A stretch of 64,000 nucleotides of DNA from Phycisphaerae bacterium (lineage in GTDB: Bacteria; Planctomycetota; Phycisphaerae; Phycisphaerales; UBA1924), in the NCBI GenBank assembly GCA_030432255.1, contig JAUIHS010000006.1, forward strand, positions 1 through 64,000, in the 5' to 3' direction. Position numbers and translations under genes: made by a program. Below are positions 53,201-61,048 of the stretch, in pieces (within the stretch, counting starts at the first letter, position 1; each line of letters begins with the position of its first letter). The notes beneath the pieces are model-generated. The model was given only the letters and a program-made list of their open reading frames with translations, searched no databases and was not told the DNA's origin.

Positions 53201-53492
53201 GAAGTATGCCGCGACGCTCTTCGGCACCTACAACCTTGAGCGTGATGAGGTTCAGAACTTCGGCACGGAGATCGAGCGCCGTTTCCCGCAATGGACGGTG
53301 TATGTGAACTTCAGCGTCGACAACATCTCGGACGACGTCAGCGTCGGCATTTCGTTCCGCCCGGTCGGCCTCGGTGGCGAGTCGCGCCGGCGTGTTCTGA
53401 CCAAGAGCTACGACCTCGATGCCGTCGAACACGTGGCCCCCCCAGCCAGCCGCAGAGGCTCAAGGCTGGACAGCGGGCCGTTCGGAAGGTGA
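50283..53492 (+). CDS. lptD: LPS-assembly protein LptD (OstA) homologue
   Basis: Outer-membrane beta-barrel that inserts lipopolysaccharide. The 1069-residue protein has a basic N-terminus and signal segment (about 27-46, ending GALAQ). Long OstA-type periplasmic regions follow (INIEGDRQAIVLTEGVAVQY, LFLEGDVLVTNGRYTVRGSQ). A C-terminal barrel of about 550 residues is rich in alternating aromatic strands, e.g. LLVDGYFSRGPALGLDFSWD and YAATLFGTYNLERDEVQNFG. The N-terminal OstA part is longer than in E. coli. No lptE or other lpt gene is nearby. Assignment rests on domain order. Confidence 0.82.
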   Translation: MRSIGPVPARITPRSVPNRRHRGSALAARVCAGILALAAAAGALAQVTPIDGRDFSQINLPAQPQEESVLIRASTAARWTDRQTNRLFIEGDVDVSIGPYRFLADRAVIWLEPVSVGEEHGDQIAVYFENVRVPGGEASLAQRADRLLVTAITYGEPVRLRVDRLDEGRPDDRLISDAEARLARYLRTVVAPPIAADPLDVDTIPPSMERMERLSRAVGDVYEPIPWERNPEVAALLANDDRGLEPAERDAPIFAKDAIISLSAPETQAINIEGDRQAIVLTEGVAVQYQPVDDSRPLQIRADRAVVFLNKADSDFGSYTVEDVEGLFLEGDVLVTNGRYTVRGSQVYYDVTGNQAIILDSVLSAYDRRTGTPLYVRADSIRQISERQWTAGEVLLSNVAFAEPHFSIGARNITITQLPDEGGATDAVDGDQLQTYASGGDVTGRRHVFEADAFGFRIGTSELLTLRGVKTEFRSTPLRRFSTETTSGAPLIKTRWDLYALLGAEEPRGNSASLLVDGYFSRGPALGLDFSWDNRDTSGSLLAYGIWDNGEDQLTSGAEIDHDDELRGTVLADQVWRLSRDWTLYLEAAYISDETFVDAFFEEMAESRREFLTGLYARRRGAFNSSFTLEARGTVHDFVPNEYLLQSLGYQTQHLPEVAYRAIGVDLFDQFLSYTGEVRIGRVDNVFSEPLARELGFDRRRRSRAALGLEPNESVANRLRRLHVPESDVLRFDTRHSVELPIKAGALNVVPFASGRFTAYDQDFDQFNSQADESWRAWGAVGVRIATSLTHINNAIKSRLFDIDRIRHIIEPSVTLWHADTTIAQHELPVFDDEVESLADGSAISLGLRNTWQTKRGGSGREHTVNILTMNTNVVWSSSEVDTESPFGFFDDTRPELSRLGRFVRNDTVWQVTDALALTNDLLYDTDEGNMARLTVGALLDHGYGMSSFVEYRDLDPIGARRLRAGARYELTRKYAATLFGTYNLERDEVQNFGTEIERRFPQWTVYVNFSVDNISDDVSVGISFRPVGLGGESRRRVLTKSYDLDAVEHVAPPASRRGSRLDSGPFGR

Positions 53493-53605
53493 GAGCAGCT
53501 TGGGGATTGGGTATACCGGCGCATGCAAATAACGCAGCTCCTGCGAACTACGCTTGCACTCACCTACAACCTGAGAACTGAGAGCCGAAGACTCTCCCGG
53601 CTCAC

Positions 53606-53920
53606 TCAGCCGATGCTGGTCACGCGCACCTTCATGTAGCGCTGACGGTGACCCTGCTTGCGGCGATAGCCCTTGCGACGCTTGAACTTGATCACGTCGA
53701 TCTTCTTGTCCTTGAACTCGCGCTCGAGGATCTCAGCAGTCACAGAGGCACCGGAGACGTACGGCGTACCGAACGTGGCATCGTCGCCGTCACCCTTCAT
53801 CAGCACCCGATCAAAGGTCACGGTCGAGGCATCATCCGCGAGTTCGCGAATGTCAACCTTGATCTCGTCACCTTCCGAGACCTTGATCTGCGTTCCACTG
53901 TCTTCAATGATCGCGTACAT
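53606..53920 (-). CDS. rplU: 50S ribosomal protein L21
   Basis: A 104-residue ribosomal protein of the large subunit that contacts 23S rRNA. MYAIIEDSGTQIKVSEGDEI, VSGASVTAEILEREFKDKKI and VIKFKRRKGYRRKQGHRQRY are diagnostic. The start at 53920 follows AGGAG. The usual partner rpmA (L27) does not follow: the next gene downstream is the convergent lptD. Confidence 0.97.
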   Translation of the reverse strand: MYAIIEDSGTQIKVSEGDEIKVDIRELADDASTVTFDRVLMKGDGDDATFGTPYVSGASVTAEILEREFKDKKIDVIKFKRRKGYRRKQGHRQRYMKVRVTSIG

Positions 53921-53972
53921 CCAGCCAACTCCTGGCAAAACGGGACTGACAATGCCCGAAGGCGAGCCGAGA

Positions 53973-54001
53973 AGTGTACCGATTGTGCCCGGGGGCCGCA
54001 A
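53973..54001 (-). promoter_or_regulatory. Putative promoter of rplU
   Basis: On the minus strand TTGCGG (53996-54001) and TACACT (53973-53978) are 17 bases apart. The -35 is weak (three of six), the -10 fair (four of six). It would give a leader of about 45 bases before rplU. Confidence 0.35.
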
Positions 54002-54007
54002 GCCGAG

Positions 54008-54571
54008 TCAGGCCGCGCCGGCGGCCGCTGCACTGAAGTCCTCGACAATCCAGGACTCACGCACCTTCTGGATCGCCGCCGACAGTTCGGGCGACGTCCG
54101 GGCAAGGCCGTCGGGGACATCCAGATCCACCGCCAGTTCGGCCAGTTCGAGCACGCCCAGATCTGCGAACGGATACTCCACCTCCGGGCTCATCGGCGTC
54201 CCGGTGTCCACCATCGACCCCAAACGGTCCAGCGCCGCCAATCTGGTCACCAACGCCGCACGCTCGGCAGTCTCGTACAGGCCGTCCAGATCGGTCCCGT
54301 GGTAGACCGGCCACAGGACACGGACCACGCCCCGATTCGCCGCTTCGTGCACCGCTGCCAGCAGCATCGCCGAGACATCCGGCGACTCATCACTGTCAAC
54401 GATCGCGCCGTAACCCAGGGCCTCGCGCTGGCGACGGACCGAGGTCACATCACCTCCAAGGGGGACCCATGCGGTCACCTTCGCCGCGTTCGGTGTCATC
54501 AGTGACACCAGCAGGGCGGGGAGCGTCCCATCGTTGATGACCAGAACCGGTTCGTTGTCGTGGCGTGCCAT
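54008..54571 (-). CDS. QueC/PP-loop-like protein without the ATP-binding loop
   Basis: A 187-residue soluble protein. Its layout follows the ATP-pyrophosphatase (ExsB/QueC) fold: PVLVINDGTLPALLVSLMTP at the place of the usual SGGxDS loop, then VTAWVPLGGDVTSVRRQ. Near the end, VEYPFADLGVLELAELAVDL followed by DVP matches the QueC-type pattern P..DL.K.EI..L...L.VP. The SGGxDS loop itself is replaced by NDGTLP, so ATP use as in QueC is doubtful. Start ATG 54571, or GTG 54595. It is 88 bases upstream of rplU on the same strand. Family link is tentative. Confidence 0.5.
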   Translation of the reverse strand: MARHDNEPVLVINDGTLPALLVSLMTPNAAKVTAWVPLGGDVTSVRRQREALGYGAIVDSDESPDVSAMLLAAVHEAANRGVVRVLWPVYHGTDLDGLYETAERAALVTRLAALDRLGSMVDTGTPMSPEVEYPFADLGVLELAELAVDLDVPDGLARTSPELSAAIQKVRESWIVEDFSAAAAGAA

Positions 54572-54627
54572 ACCGACGTTATCGGGCAGCGGCACACCCC
54601 GACTTCACTTGGCTGAGATCAGGACCC

Positions 54628-56826
54628 TCAGTTCACCGCCGATCGCGAGACAAGCTGGCTCTTGACGAGCAGGACCGCGGTCTCCAACTGCGGGTCCAGT
54701 CCCTCGGTGAGGAGGCGTGTGGGATCAGGCACTTCCTCGCCATCGCGCGGGACCACGTGACCCTGCTCATCGAACTCGACCACATCGGCGTCCTGCCGCA
54801 GGGCCAGGGCGTCGCTGATCTCGGTCGGGAGCGGCTCGACCTTGACGTCGGGCTCGATGCCCCAGGTCTCAGAGCCATCGCGCCGATGAATCAGGCGGCC
54901 CGAGGGCAGGTAGTAGTACTGGGTGGTCAATTTGAACCGAGCGTTATCGTCGGCCAGCGGGAAGACGTTCTGCACGCTCCCCTTGCCGAACGAACGCTCA
55001 CCGATGATCAGGGCCTTCTCGTAGTCCTGCAGGCAACCCGCCACGATCTCGCTCGCCGACGCGGAGCCGCCGTTCACGAGTACCACGACCGGGACATCCT
55101 CGCCGACGCGAATCGGGGCGCGGCGGGTCTTCTGCTCATCGCGCACCTTGCCCTGGGCATCGCGCTGCGTGACGACGACCTGGCGACTGTCCACGAAGTA
55201 GCTCACGATGTCGACGGCCTCATCGAGCAGGCCGCCTGGATTCCAGCGGAGGTCGAGGACCAGGCCGCGAAGCCCTTCGCGGCGCATCTCGGAGAGTGCC
55301 TTCCGGAGATCGTCACTGGTGTGACGCGTGAACTGGCTGAGTCGGACGTATCCGATCTTCATTTCCGGATCGACGAACCATTCCCAGTCCGTCTCGCTCT
55401 GGCCGCTGCGCTGCCAGCCCTTGATGCTGTGAATCGGGATGACGGCGCGGGTCAGTTCGACGGGAAAAATGTCTTCGACACCGACGCGTTCGATCCCGAG
55501 CGTGACCCGCGTTCCGGGATCACCTGTGATCTGGTCAACCGCCTGTGTCAGGCTGACGCCAAGCGTCGACTCGCCATCGATCTCGCGGATCAGGTCACCC
55601 GGACGAATGCCGGCCCGGCTCGCCGGAGTTCCCTGGAGGGGAGTCACGACCTTCAACTGCATCGCTTCATCGAGCGTGATCTGGATGCCCACACCCTTGA
55701 ACTCACCGGAGGTCGTGCGCGTGAAGCGCTCGACGTCATACGGCCACACGACACCAGTGAAGTCGTCCAGTTCGCCCATGGCACCATTGCCGAATTCATG
55801 CAGCAGGGCCTTGTACGAAATGTCGATCGTGCGCTCGTTTGCATCTTCGAGTGACTTCAGACTCGAGTACAGGTCACTGAACTGAAGGGCGTCGGCGTTG
55901 CGCTCGATGTACGTCAGGCGCTCATCCACGTACTGGAGGAACGGACGGATCCGGGCACGATCGCCCAGCGTCGGAAATGCCTCGCACAGGTCCGGCATGG
56001 TCACCATGTTGCGAACCGAGCGATATCCGCCGGCGAGCATTGGGGCCAGGCCCACGTCATCGACCTGCGCCTGATCGGCGTAGCTGATCGCGCGCAGGAC
56101 CATGTCGAAGTTGATCTCTTCGAACTTGTCTTCCCACGTCTCACCCGTGTCGTTGAAGGGCGGAAGTGGATCCTCGTCCATGGCCACGCGCTGGGCGCTG
56201 CGCAGGTCGTGCAGGTTCTCCGGCAGGTACATACCCAGCATCTGCAGACGCTGAAGCACCCGCGTGAGATCATCCTTGTACGTCATCTGGTCATAGAAGA
56301 GCAGGTGCAACAGGTTGTAGTGCGCATGGGCATCAAGCCACTTGCCGCCATCCTCGAAATCATGTGCCTTCTGCTCGGCCTCACGAACCAGACCGCTGAC
56401 ACGCGGATCCGCCAGCGTCGCTTCCTTGTCGAAGGACAACTGGTACAACTCGTTCGCCGCGCGTAGACCCTCAAGCACCTCGTCGTTGGCGATGTGCTCG
56501 GCAAGTTCCTCGTCCAGTTCCGAAAGTCGGTCCAGGCGCGACGACGCACGCTCCATCACGTTGGCCTGGTACTGGGCAACGCTTCGCTGGAGCGAGACCA
56601 CCTCGTTCGACGAACCCGCTGCATCCGGGATCCGCTCAAGCAATGCCAGCGCGCCACCGGAGTCGCCCTGCATCGCCGATCGCCACACCTCGTTCGACCA
56701 TTCGGCAACCACGTCCGCAGAGGACGCGCCCGAGTTGGCGAACACCGGTGTCAATGAAGCCGTCGCGGCGATCCCCGCCACCAACCCCACTCCAATCATG
56801 GCCTTGTAACGAGCGAGTCCCTTCAT
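54628..56826 (-). CDS. S41-family C-terminal processing protease with PDZ domain
   Basis: A 732-residue exported protease. A signal segment (MIGVGLVAGIAATASLTPVF) precedes about 330 residues of helical sequence special to this protein. A PDZ domain follows (FKGVGIQITLDEAMQLKVVT, GTPASRAGIRPGDLIREIDG), then the tail-specific protease domain. The predicted catalytic dyad is Ser590 in NGGSASASEIVAG and Lys615 in GERSFGKGSVQ, 25 residues apart as in E. coli Prc. It cleaves proteins from unstructured C-termini in the periplasm. The start ATG 56826 follows GGGGA. Confidence 0.92.
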   Translation of the reverse strand: MKGLARYKAMIGVGLVAGIAATASLTPVFANSGASSADVVAEWSNEVWRSAMQGDSGGALALLERIPDAAGSSNEVVSLQRSVAQYQANVMERASSRLDRLSELDEELAEHIANDEVLEGLRAANELYQLSFDKEATLADPRVSGLVREAEQKAHDFEDGGKWLDAHAHYNLLHLLFYDQMTYKDDLTRVLQRLQMLGMYLPENLHDLRSAQRVAMDEDPLPPFNDTGETWEDKFEEINFDMVLRAISYADQAQVDDVGLAPMLAGGYRSVRNMVTMPDLCEAFPTLGDRARIRPFLQYVDERLTYIERNADALQFSDLYSSLKSLEDANERTIDISYKALLHEFGNGAMGELDDFTGVVWPYDVERFTRTTSGEFKGVGIQITLDEAMQLKVVTPLQGTPASRAGIRPGDLIREIDGESTLGVSLTQAVDQITGDPGTRVTLGIERVGVEDIFPVELTRAVIPIHSIKGWQRSGQSETDWEWFVDPEMKIGYVRLSQFTRHTSDDLRKALSEMRREGLRGLVLDLRWNPGGLLDEAVDIVSYFVDSRQVVVTQRDAQGKVRDEQKTRRAPIRVGEDVPVVVLVNGGSASASEIVAGCLQDYEKALIIGERSFGKGSVQNVFPLADDNARFKLTTQYYYLPSGRLIHRRDGSETWGIEPDVKVEPLPTEISDALALRQDADVVEFDEQGHVVPRDGEEVPDPTRLLTEGLDPQLETAVLLVKSQLVSRSAVN

Positions 56827-57014
56827 GAACATTCCCCAAATCAAAAAAGGCGGATAGAGGTACAGAAGCCAACGCTCCGGGCCGTCAGTCTCTTCCACTA
56901 TCGTGCCGCAATGCCCGGAACTCGGGAGCGACAAATGAAAGCCGACTGACAACACGGCCTTGTACCGGCTCGCTCGATTAAAGGGGCGCATGAGGAGCGA
57001 AACAAGCACTTTTG

Positions 57015-57020
57015 TATAAT
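57015..57020 (+). promoter_or_regulatory. Perfect -10 box upstream of the small membrane-protein gene
   Basis: TATAAT, a perfect -10 hexamer, lies 64 bases before the ATG at 57084. No recognisable -35 is found at 16-18 bases, so strength or sigma type is uncertain. Confidence 0.35.
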
Positions 57021-57083
57021 CGGACGACTCCCCCTCCTCAGCACCAAGGATCAGGACACCTCGCCAGGTCGACCCAAACCCCC

Positions 57084-57362
57084 ATGACAATCCTCAACAC
57101 CATCAGTCTGCTGGCCACCGCCGAGCCTGCCACCGACGCTGCACCCTCCGGCGGCACGCTCCTCGCCGGAATCATGCTCATCGGGCTCGTCCTGATCATC
57201 CTGATCATTGGCCTGTTGGTCTGGACTCTCGCCCGCCGATCCGGTGCCAGTGCCCGGATCCGGAATCAAAAAGCCCGCCGAACCAGGCTTTCTCGCCGCA
57301 ATGCATGGGAAGAGGCTGGCCGCCGCGCCAGCCCGGACAATGATGGCCCGGACCCCACCTGA
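57084..57362 (+). CDS. Small single-pass membrane protein
   Basis: A 92-residue protein with one strong membrane helix (about 25-49, LLAGIMLIGLVLIILIIGLL) and a very basic cytoplasmic-type tail (RIRNQKARRTRLSRRNAWEE). No family recognised. No Shine-Dalgarno is visible. The following SDR gene starts inside its last codons, suggesting coupled translation of a three-gene operon 57084-59522. Confidence 0.55.
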   Translation: MTILNTISLLATAEPATDAAPSGGTLLAGIMLIGLVLIILIIGLLVWTLARRSGASARIRNQKARRTRLSRRNAWEEAGRRASPDNDGPDPT

Positions 57363-58131
57363 CCCGGCACGCCCCGCCCCGGTCGCCCTCGTGACCGGTG
57401 CCGCCCGACGCGTCGGACGAGCTACCGCACTCGCACTCGCCGATGCGGGGTGCGACCTGCTCATCACCTGGAACACCAGCGAGAACGAAGCCAACACGCT
57501 CGCCGAGGACGTTCGAGAACGCGGCCGTGCCGCGACATCATTCCATGCGGATCTCGCCAACCCCGGGGGCATCGACAATCTGATCGGAGCGATCAGCGGC
57601 GTCACGCCACACCTGGACATCCTCGTCCACAATGCCTCCCGCTACCGCCCCGCCCCCCCGGGTTCATTCGACCCCGAGGACGCGTTCGCGCACTTCCAGG
57701 TCAATGCGGTGGCGCCGCTGCATCTCACCACGGGTCTTCTCCCGCTCCTTCGCAAGTCGGCCCTCGATGCCGGCGCCGCGGTTGTTGCCATGCTGGATAT
57801 CCACGCGCTGGGCTCCGGGTCCCGTCCCCGAAAGGGCACGTTCACACCTTATGCGATGTCCAAAGCGGCCCTGACCGAGATGGTGCGCGCACTGGCGGTT
57901 GAACTTGCGCCGGATATTCGTGTCAACGGCGTCGCGCCGGGTGTGGTCGCGTTCCCTGAGGCTGGTTATGAGTCCGATGCGGAGATGCAGCAGCGCTATC
58001 TCAGTCGTGTTCCGCTCGGACGCTCCGGGACACCGGAGGAAGCCGCCGAGGCCGTCCGCTGGCTCGCGCTCGAGGGAACGTACTGCACCGGCGAGATCAT
58101 CAAGGTGGACGGCGGAAGGGAGTTGAGATGA
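57340..58131 (+). CDS. Short-chain dehydrogenase, pteridine-reductase-like
   Basis: A 263-residue SDR. The nucleotide-binding loop ALVTGAARRVGRATALAL carries the TGxxRRxG form typical of PTR1/FolM pteridine reductases rather than TGxxxGxG. LVHNASRYRP, MLDIHALG and the catalytic YAMSKAAL follow, then DIRVNGVAPGVVAFPE and EIIKVDGGREL at the end. It may reduce dihydrobiopterin, dihydrofolate or related pterins. The start is one of two ATGs at 57340/57343; longer frames overlap the previous gene. The stop overlaps the next gene by ATGA. Confidence 0.82.
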   Translation: MMARTPPDPARPAPVALVTGAARRVGRATALALADAGCDLLITWNTSENEANTLAEDVRERGRAATSFHADLANPGGIDNLIGAISGVTPHLDILVHNASRYRPAPPGSFDPEDAFAHFQVNAVAPLHLTTGLLPLLRKSALDAGAAVVAMLDIHALGSGSRPRKGTFTPYAMSKAALTEMVRALAVELAPDIRVNGVAPGVVAFPEAGYESDAEMQQRYLSRVPLGRSGTPEEAAEAVRWLALEGTYCTGEIIKVDGGRELR

Positions 58132-59522
58132 GCAGGTGGCAAGTACTCCTCCTCTCAACACTCCTCACCCTGCTTCCCGCCTGCACCTCTCACCTGACAC
58201 CGACAATCGAAGCGACTGCCGACGTTCTCAAGGGTGATTCCCCGGGCATCGTCTGCCGGGGACTCCAACCCGGTGAGTCGGTTCGTGTGCATGCATTCCG
58301 CGTTCACAGAAAGTGGCAGGAGGTGGACGATTCGTGGCAGCAACGCCCCGTGCGACTTCATGCCTGGGCCGAGTTCACTGCCGACCGGACCGGTGCGATT
58401 CACGTGGACCTGCAAGCTCCGATCGCCGGAACCTACTCGACCGTTGACCAACTGGCGCTGCTGCGGACGGGACTGCCCTCGGATGATCCGCGACTGTACG
58501 GCACCTGGAGTCCCTGTGACGACGAGTTCAAGGCGCTCGCTCCGGATCAAGTCCGACTCCTGTTGGAAAGCCGCGGCAGAAATCTCGACACCCGCACGAT
58601 CACCCTGCTGAACGCGCGTCCCGGTCTCGTGGTGCAACAGGTGTCGCGCGCCGGCTTGAACGGGACATTCGTCAGACCGAAGGCAACGAACCCGCTGCCC
58701 GTAGTCATCGCCCTGCACGGCAGCGAGGGAGGCCATCCCGAACGGGCGCAGAGGTTCGCCGAACAGTTTGCATCGCGTGGTTTCGCGACCCTTGCCATCA
58801 ACTACTTCGCATGGGCGGATGAACCCATCGACGGCGTACCGACAGGACACGTCGAGATTCCGATTGAGACGCTTGTTCGTGCGCGCGACTGGCTTGCGGA
58901 GCAACCTGGCTTGGACCTCGATCGCATCGCCATATATGGAGTCTCCAAGGGTGCGGAGTTCACCCTGGTCGCCGCTTCTGAGTACGACTGGATCAACTCG
59001 GTGATTGCGGTTGTGCCGTCGGATGCGGTCTGGGAAGGCTACGACAGTGACCACAACGGCGGACTCGGTGCCTCCTCCTGGTCACTCAACGATCGCCCGC
59101 TCCCGTACATCCCTGTTCTTCCGTTTGCCGACGCACCGGACGGCCCTTACCGCAACAACGCACATCGATACGATCGCTCACGTGCACGTCATCCAGAGGA
59201 GGCGAACGCGGCGCGCATTCCCGTCGAGAAGACGAGCGCACGCGTGCTTCTGCTTGCGGGCGATTGTGATGAGGTGTGGGCGTCCGGCGATATGGCGCGC
59301 AACGTCGCCGAGACGCTTGTTGCCGCGGGAAAGGGTGACCAGGTCTCCCTGTGCATCTACCCCACTGCTGGTCATCAGATCGCAGGCACCGGGACCTTTC
59401 CGGTCTGGCTCTACAACGAACTCAGCACTGACCCGAACGGGAAAGACCCGCTGGCCGAGGGTGCCGCGGCGGCTGACGCCTGGAAGCGGACCCTGCACTT
59501 CCTCCGCACCATGCCGAAGTGA
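58128..59522 (+). CDS. BAAT / acyl-CoA-thioesterase-type alpha/beta hydrolase lipoprotein
   Basis: A 464-residue lipoprotein (lipobox LLPAC, Cys19). Residues 25-180 form a beta-rich N-terminal domain like that of acyl-CoA thioester hydrolases and bile-acid acyltransferases. The C-terminal alpha/beta hydrolase domain has the HGSEGG oxyanion segment, nucleophile Ser273 in YGVSKGAEF, a likely acidic residue in LLAGDCDEVW and His in TAGHQIAG. BAAT relatives with Ser act as hydrolases. The periplasmic location is unusual for an acyl-CoA enzyme, so the natural substrate is probably another ester or amide. It overlaps the SDR gene by four bases. Confidence 0.8.
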   Translation: MSRWQVLLLSTLLTLLPACTSHLTPTIEATADVLKGDSPGIVCRGLQPGESVRVHAFRVHRKWQEVDDSWQQRPVRLHAWAEFTADRTGAIHVDLQAPIAGTYSTVDQLALLRTGLPSDDPRLYGTWSPCDDEFKALAPDQVRLLLESRGRNLDTRTITLLNARPGLVVQQVSRAGLNGTFVRPKATNPLPVVIALHGSEGGHPERAQRFAEQFASRGFATLAINYFAWADEPIDGVPTGHVEIPIETLVRARDWLAEQPGLDLDRIAIYGVSKGAEFTLVAASEYDWINSVIAVVPSDAVWEGYDSDHNGGLGASSWSLNDRPLPYIPVLPFADAPDGPYRNNAHRYDRSRARHPEEANAARIPVEKTSARVLLLAGDCDEVWASGDMARNVAETLVAAGKGDQVSLCIYPTAGHQIAGTGTFPVWLYNELSTDPNGKDPLAEGAAAADAWKRTLHFLRTMPK

Positions 59523-59699
59523 CCCCGGGAATTCTGCACGCTGGGAGGCGATTCCCCGTGCGAATCTGAAATTGAGTCGGAGCGGGCGTACTGAATGTCG
59601 CTTTCCATGCGCCGAAACTGCCCACAGGATCGTATGCCGCGGCGACCTCAGCCGTTACTCTCGAATGGAGTGCCCTGCGAACCGTCAAAGGAGAGTTCA

Positions 59700-60914
59700 A
59701 TGCATCGAGCGACCATTCCTGCCCTGATTGCTGCGTCCATCGCTTTTGCCGCTTCGGTGGTTCACGCCGGCCCACTCACGCCTCCCGTCGGGGCGATTGA
59801 GTCGACCATGAAGACACTGGACCAGGTCGAAGCCCGCGTACCGGTGACGCTTGAGAACACACCGGGCGATGCGAATTCGGTGTTCAAGATCACGGAACCG
59901 GGATCGTATTACCTGACGGGCAACCTCATTGGTGAGTCCGGCAAGCATGGCATCGAGATCGCATCCTCCCGCGTCGAACTGGATCTCAACGGCTTCGTGC
60001 TCATCGGCGTATCGGGCACCCTCGATGCGATCCGCATTGCGCCCATCGGGGTGCTTCCCTTCCCGGTCGTTGTCCGCAACGGTGGAATCAGCGGCTGGAG
60101 CGACGATGGCGTCGATGCGACCAACACGGTCGGCACGCGCATCGAAGATGTCTGGGTCTCCCTCGTCACCGATACGGGTTTCCTGCTCGGTGAGCAGGCG
60201 GTCGTCTCACGCTGCGCGGCGTCCTTCTGCCAACGCGGGTTCTTCGGGAACGACGGATGTGTACTCGACCACTGCCGCGCTGACTTCGCCACACAGTTTG
60301 GCGGGTTCCGTCTTCAGAATGGGGCAGTCCTCAATCACTGCCAGGCAGTCGCAAACGCGGGAACGGGCTTCCAGGTCAACTCTGGCTCGATGCGCGACTG
60401 CATCGCGAGGAACAACCGGGTGGGTTTCAACGGTGTCTTCGCCGGATGCAACTTCGAACGATGCTGCGCAGAGGACAACGAACTCTCCGGGTTCCACCTC
60501 CAGGGTCTGGCGTCTCTTTCCGAGTGCCAGGCGATCGACAACGGCCTGAGCGGCATCGCGGCAGACTCCGAGTGCGATGTCCGTTCATGCCTGGCCGTCT
60601 CCAACGGGTTTTCGGGAATCTCCCTCAACGGAAGCAACAGTCTTGCAGTCGGGAACGTCTGCCGCTCAAACACACTTGCCGGAATCAGCATCCACCAGAA
60701 CTCACATGACAATCGCGTCGAGGACAATCAACTCTGGGCCAACGGAGCAGGCCTCGATATTGATGGCGAGCGCAACATCATCATCCGGAATCACGCGAGT
60801 GGGAATGGCCAGAACTACGCCCAGATCGGCCCCAACAACATCGTCGGAACGATCGTTGACTCGGCTGCGAGCATGAACGCGGCGACCAACGACCTCGTCA
60901 ACTTCTCGTTCTGA
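59700..60914 (+). CDS. Secreted right-handed beta-helix repeat protein
   Basis: A 404-residue exported protein: signal peptide (MHRATIPALIAASIAFAASV, then VHA), a short N-terminal region with a predicted coil, and then parallel beta-helix (PbH1) rungs. The repeats are spaced about 22 residues and rich in Asn, Cys and Gly, e.g. CQAVANAGTGFQVNSGSMRD and CLAVSNGFSGISLNGSNSLA. Such folds occur in polysaccharide-binding or -cleaving proteins, but no catalytic residues are identifiable. The Shine-Dalgarno AAAGGAG fixes the start at 59700. No sorting tail is visible. Confidence 0.83.
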   Translation: MHRATIPALIAASIAFAASVVHAGPLTPPVGAIESTMKTLDQVEARVPVTLENTPGDANSVFKITEPGSYYLTGNLIGESGKHGIEIASSRVELDLNGFVLIGVSGTLDAIRIAPIGVLPFPVVVRNGGISGWSDDGVDATNTVGTRIEDVWVSLVTDTGFLLGEQAVVSRCAASFCQRGFFGNDGCVLDHCRADFATQFGGFRLQNGAVLNHCQAVANAGTGFQVNSGSMRDCIARNNRVGFNGVFAGCNFERCCAEDNELSGFHLQGLASLSECQAIDNGLSGIAADSECDVRSCLAVSNGFSGISLNGSNSLAVGNVCRSNTLAGISIHQNSHDNRVEDNQLWANGAGLDIDGERNIIIRNHASGNGQNYAQIGPNNIVGTIVDSAASMNAATNDLVNFSF

Positions 60915-61005
60915 TCGACCACCGCCCCACCTGCCCGGCCCGAGGAGGGAGCCCGGCGCCATCAGAATTTTCCGCGCTCCCGGGAACCAATTCGGTCCTC
61001 ATGCG

Positions 61006-61038
61006 TTTATTCTCATAACAGCCCATATTGAGAATAAA
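61006..61038. promoter_or_regulatory. Perfect 10-bp AT-rich inverted repeat before the propeller gene
   Basis: TTTATTCTCA (61006-61015) and TGAGAATAAA (61029-61038) are exact reverse complements with a 13-base spacer. It is strongly AT-rich within GC-rich DNA and its end touches the Shine-Dalgarno AAAGGAA. It could be an operator (half-sites two helical turns apart) or a hairpin that hides the ribosome-binding site. Confidence 0.6.
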
Positions 61039-61048
61039 GGAAATGCCC

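Noticed and set aside
54565..55854. 429-codon open frame antisense to the S41 protease gene
   Set aside because: The minus strand encodes intact PDZ and protease motifs; the plus frame has no recognisable features.
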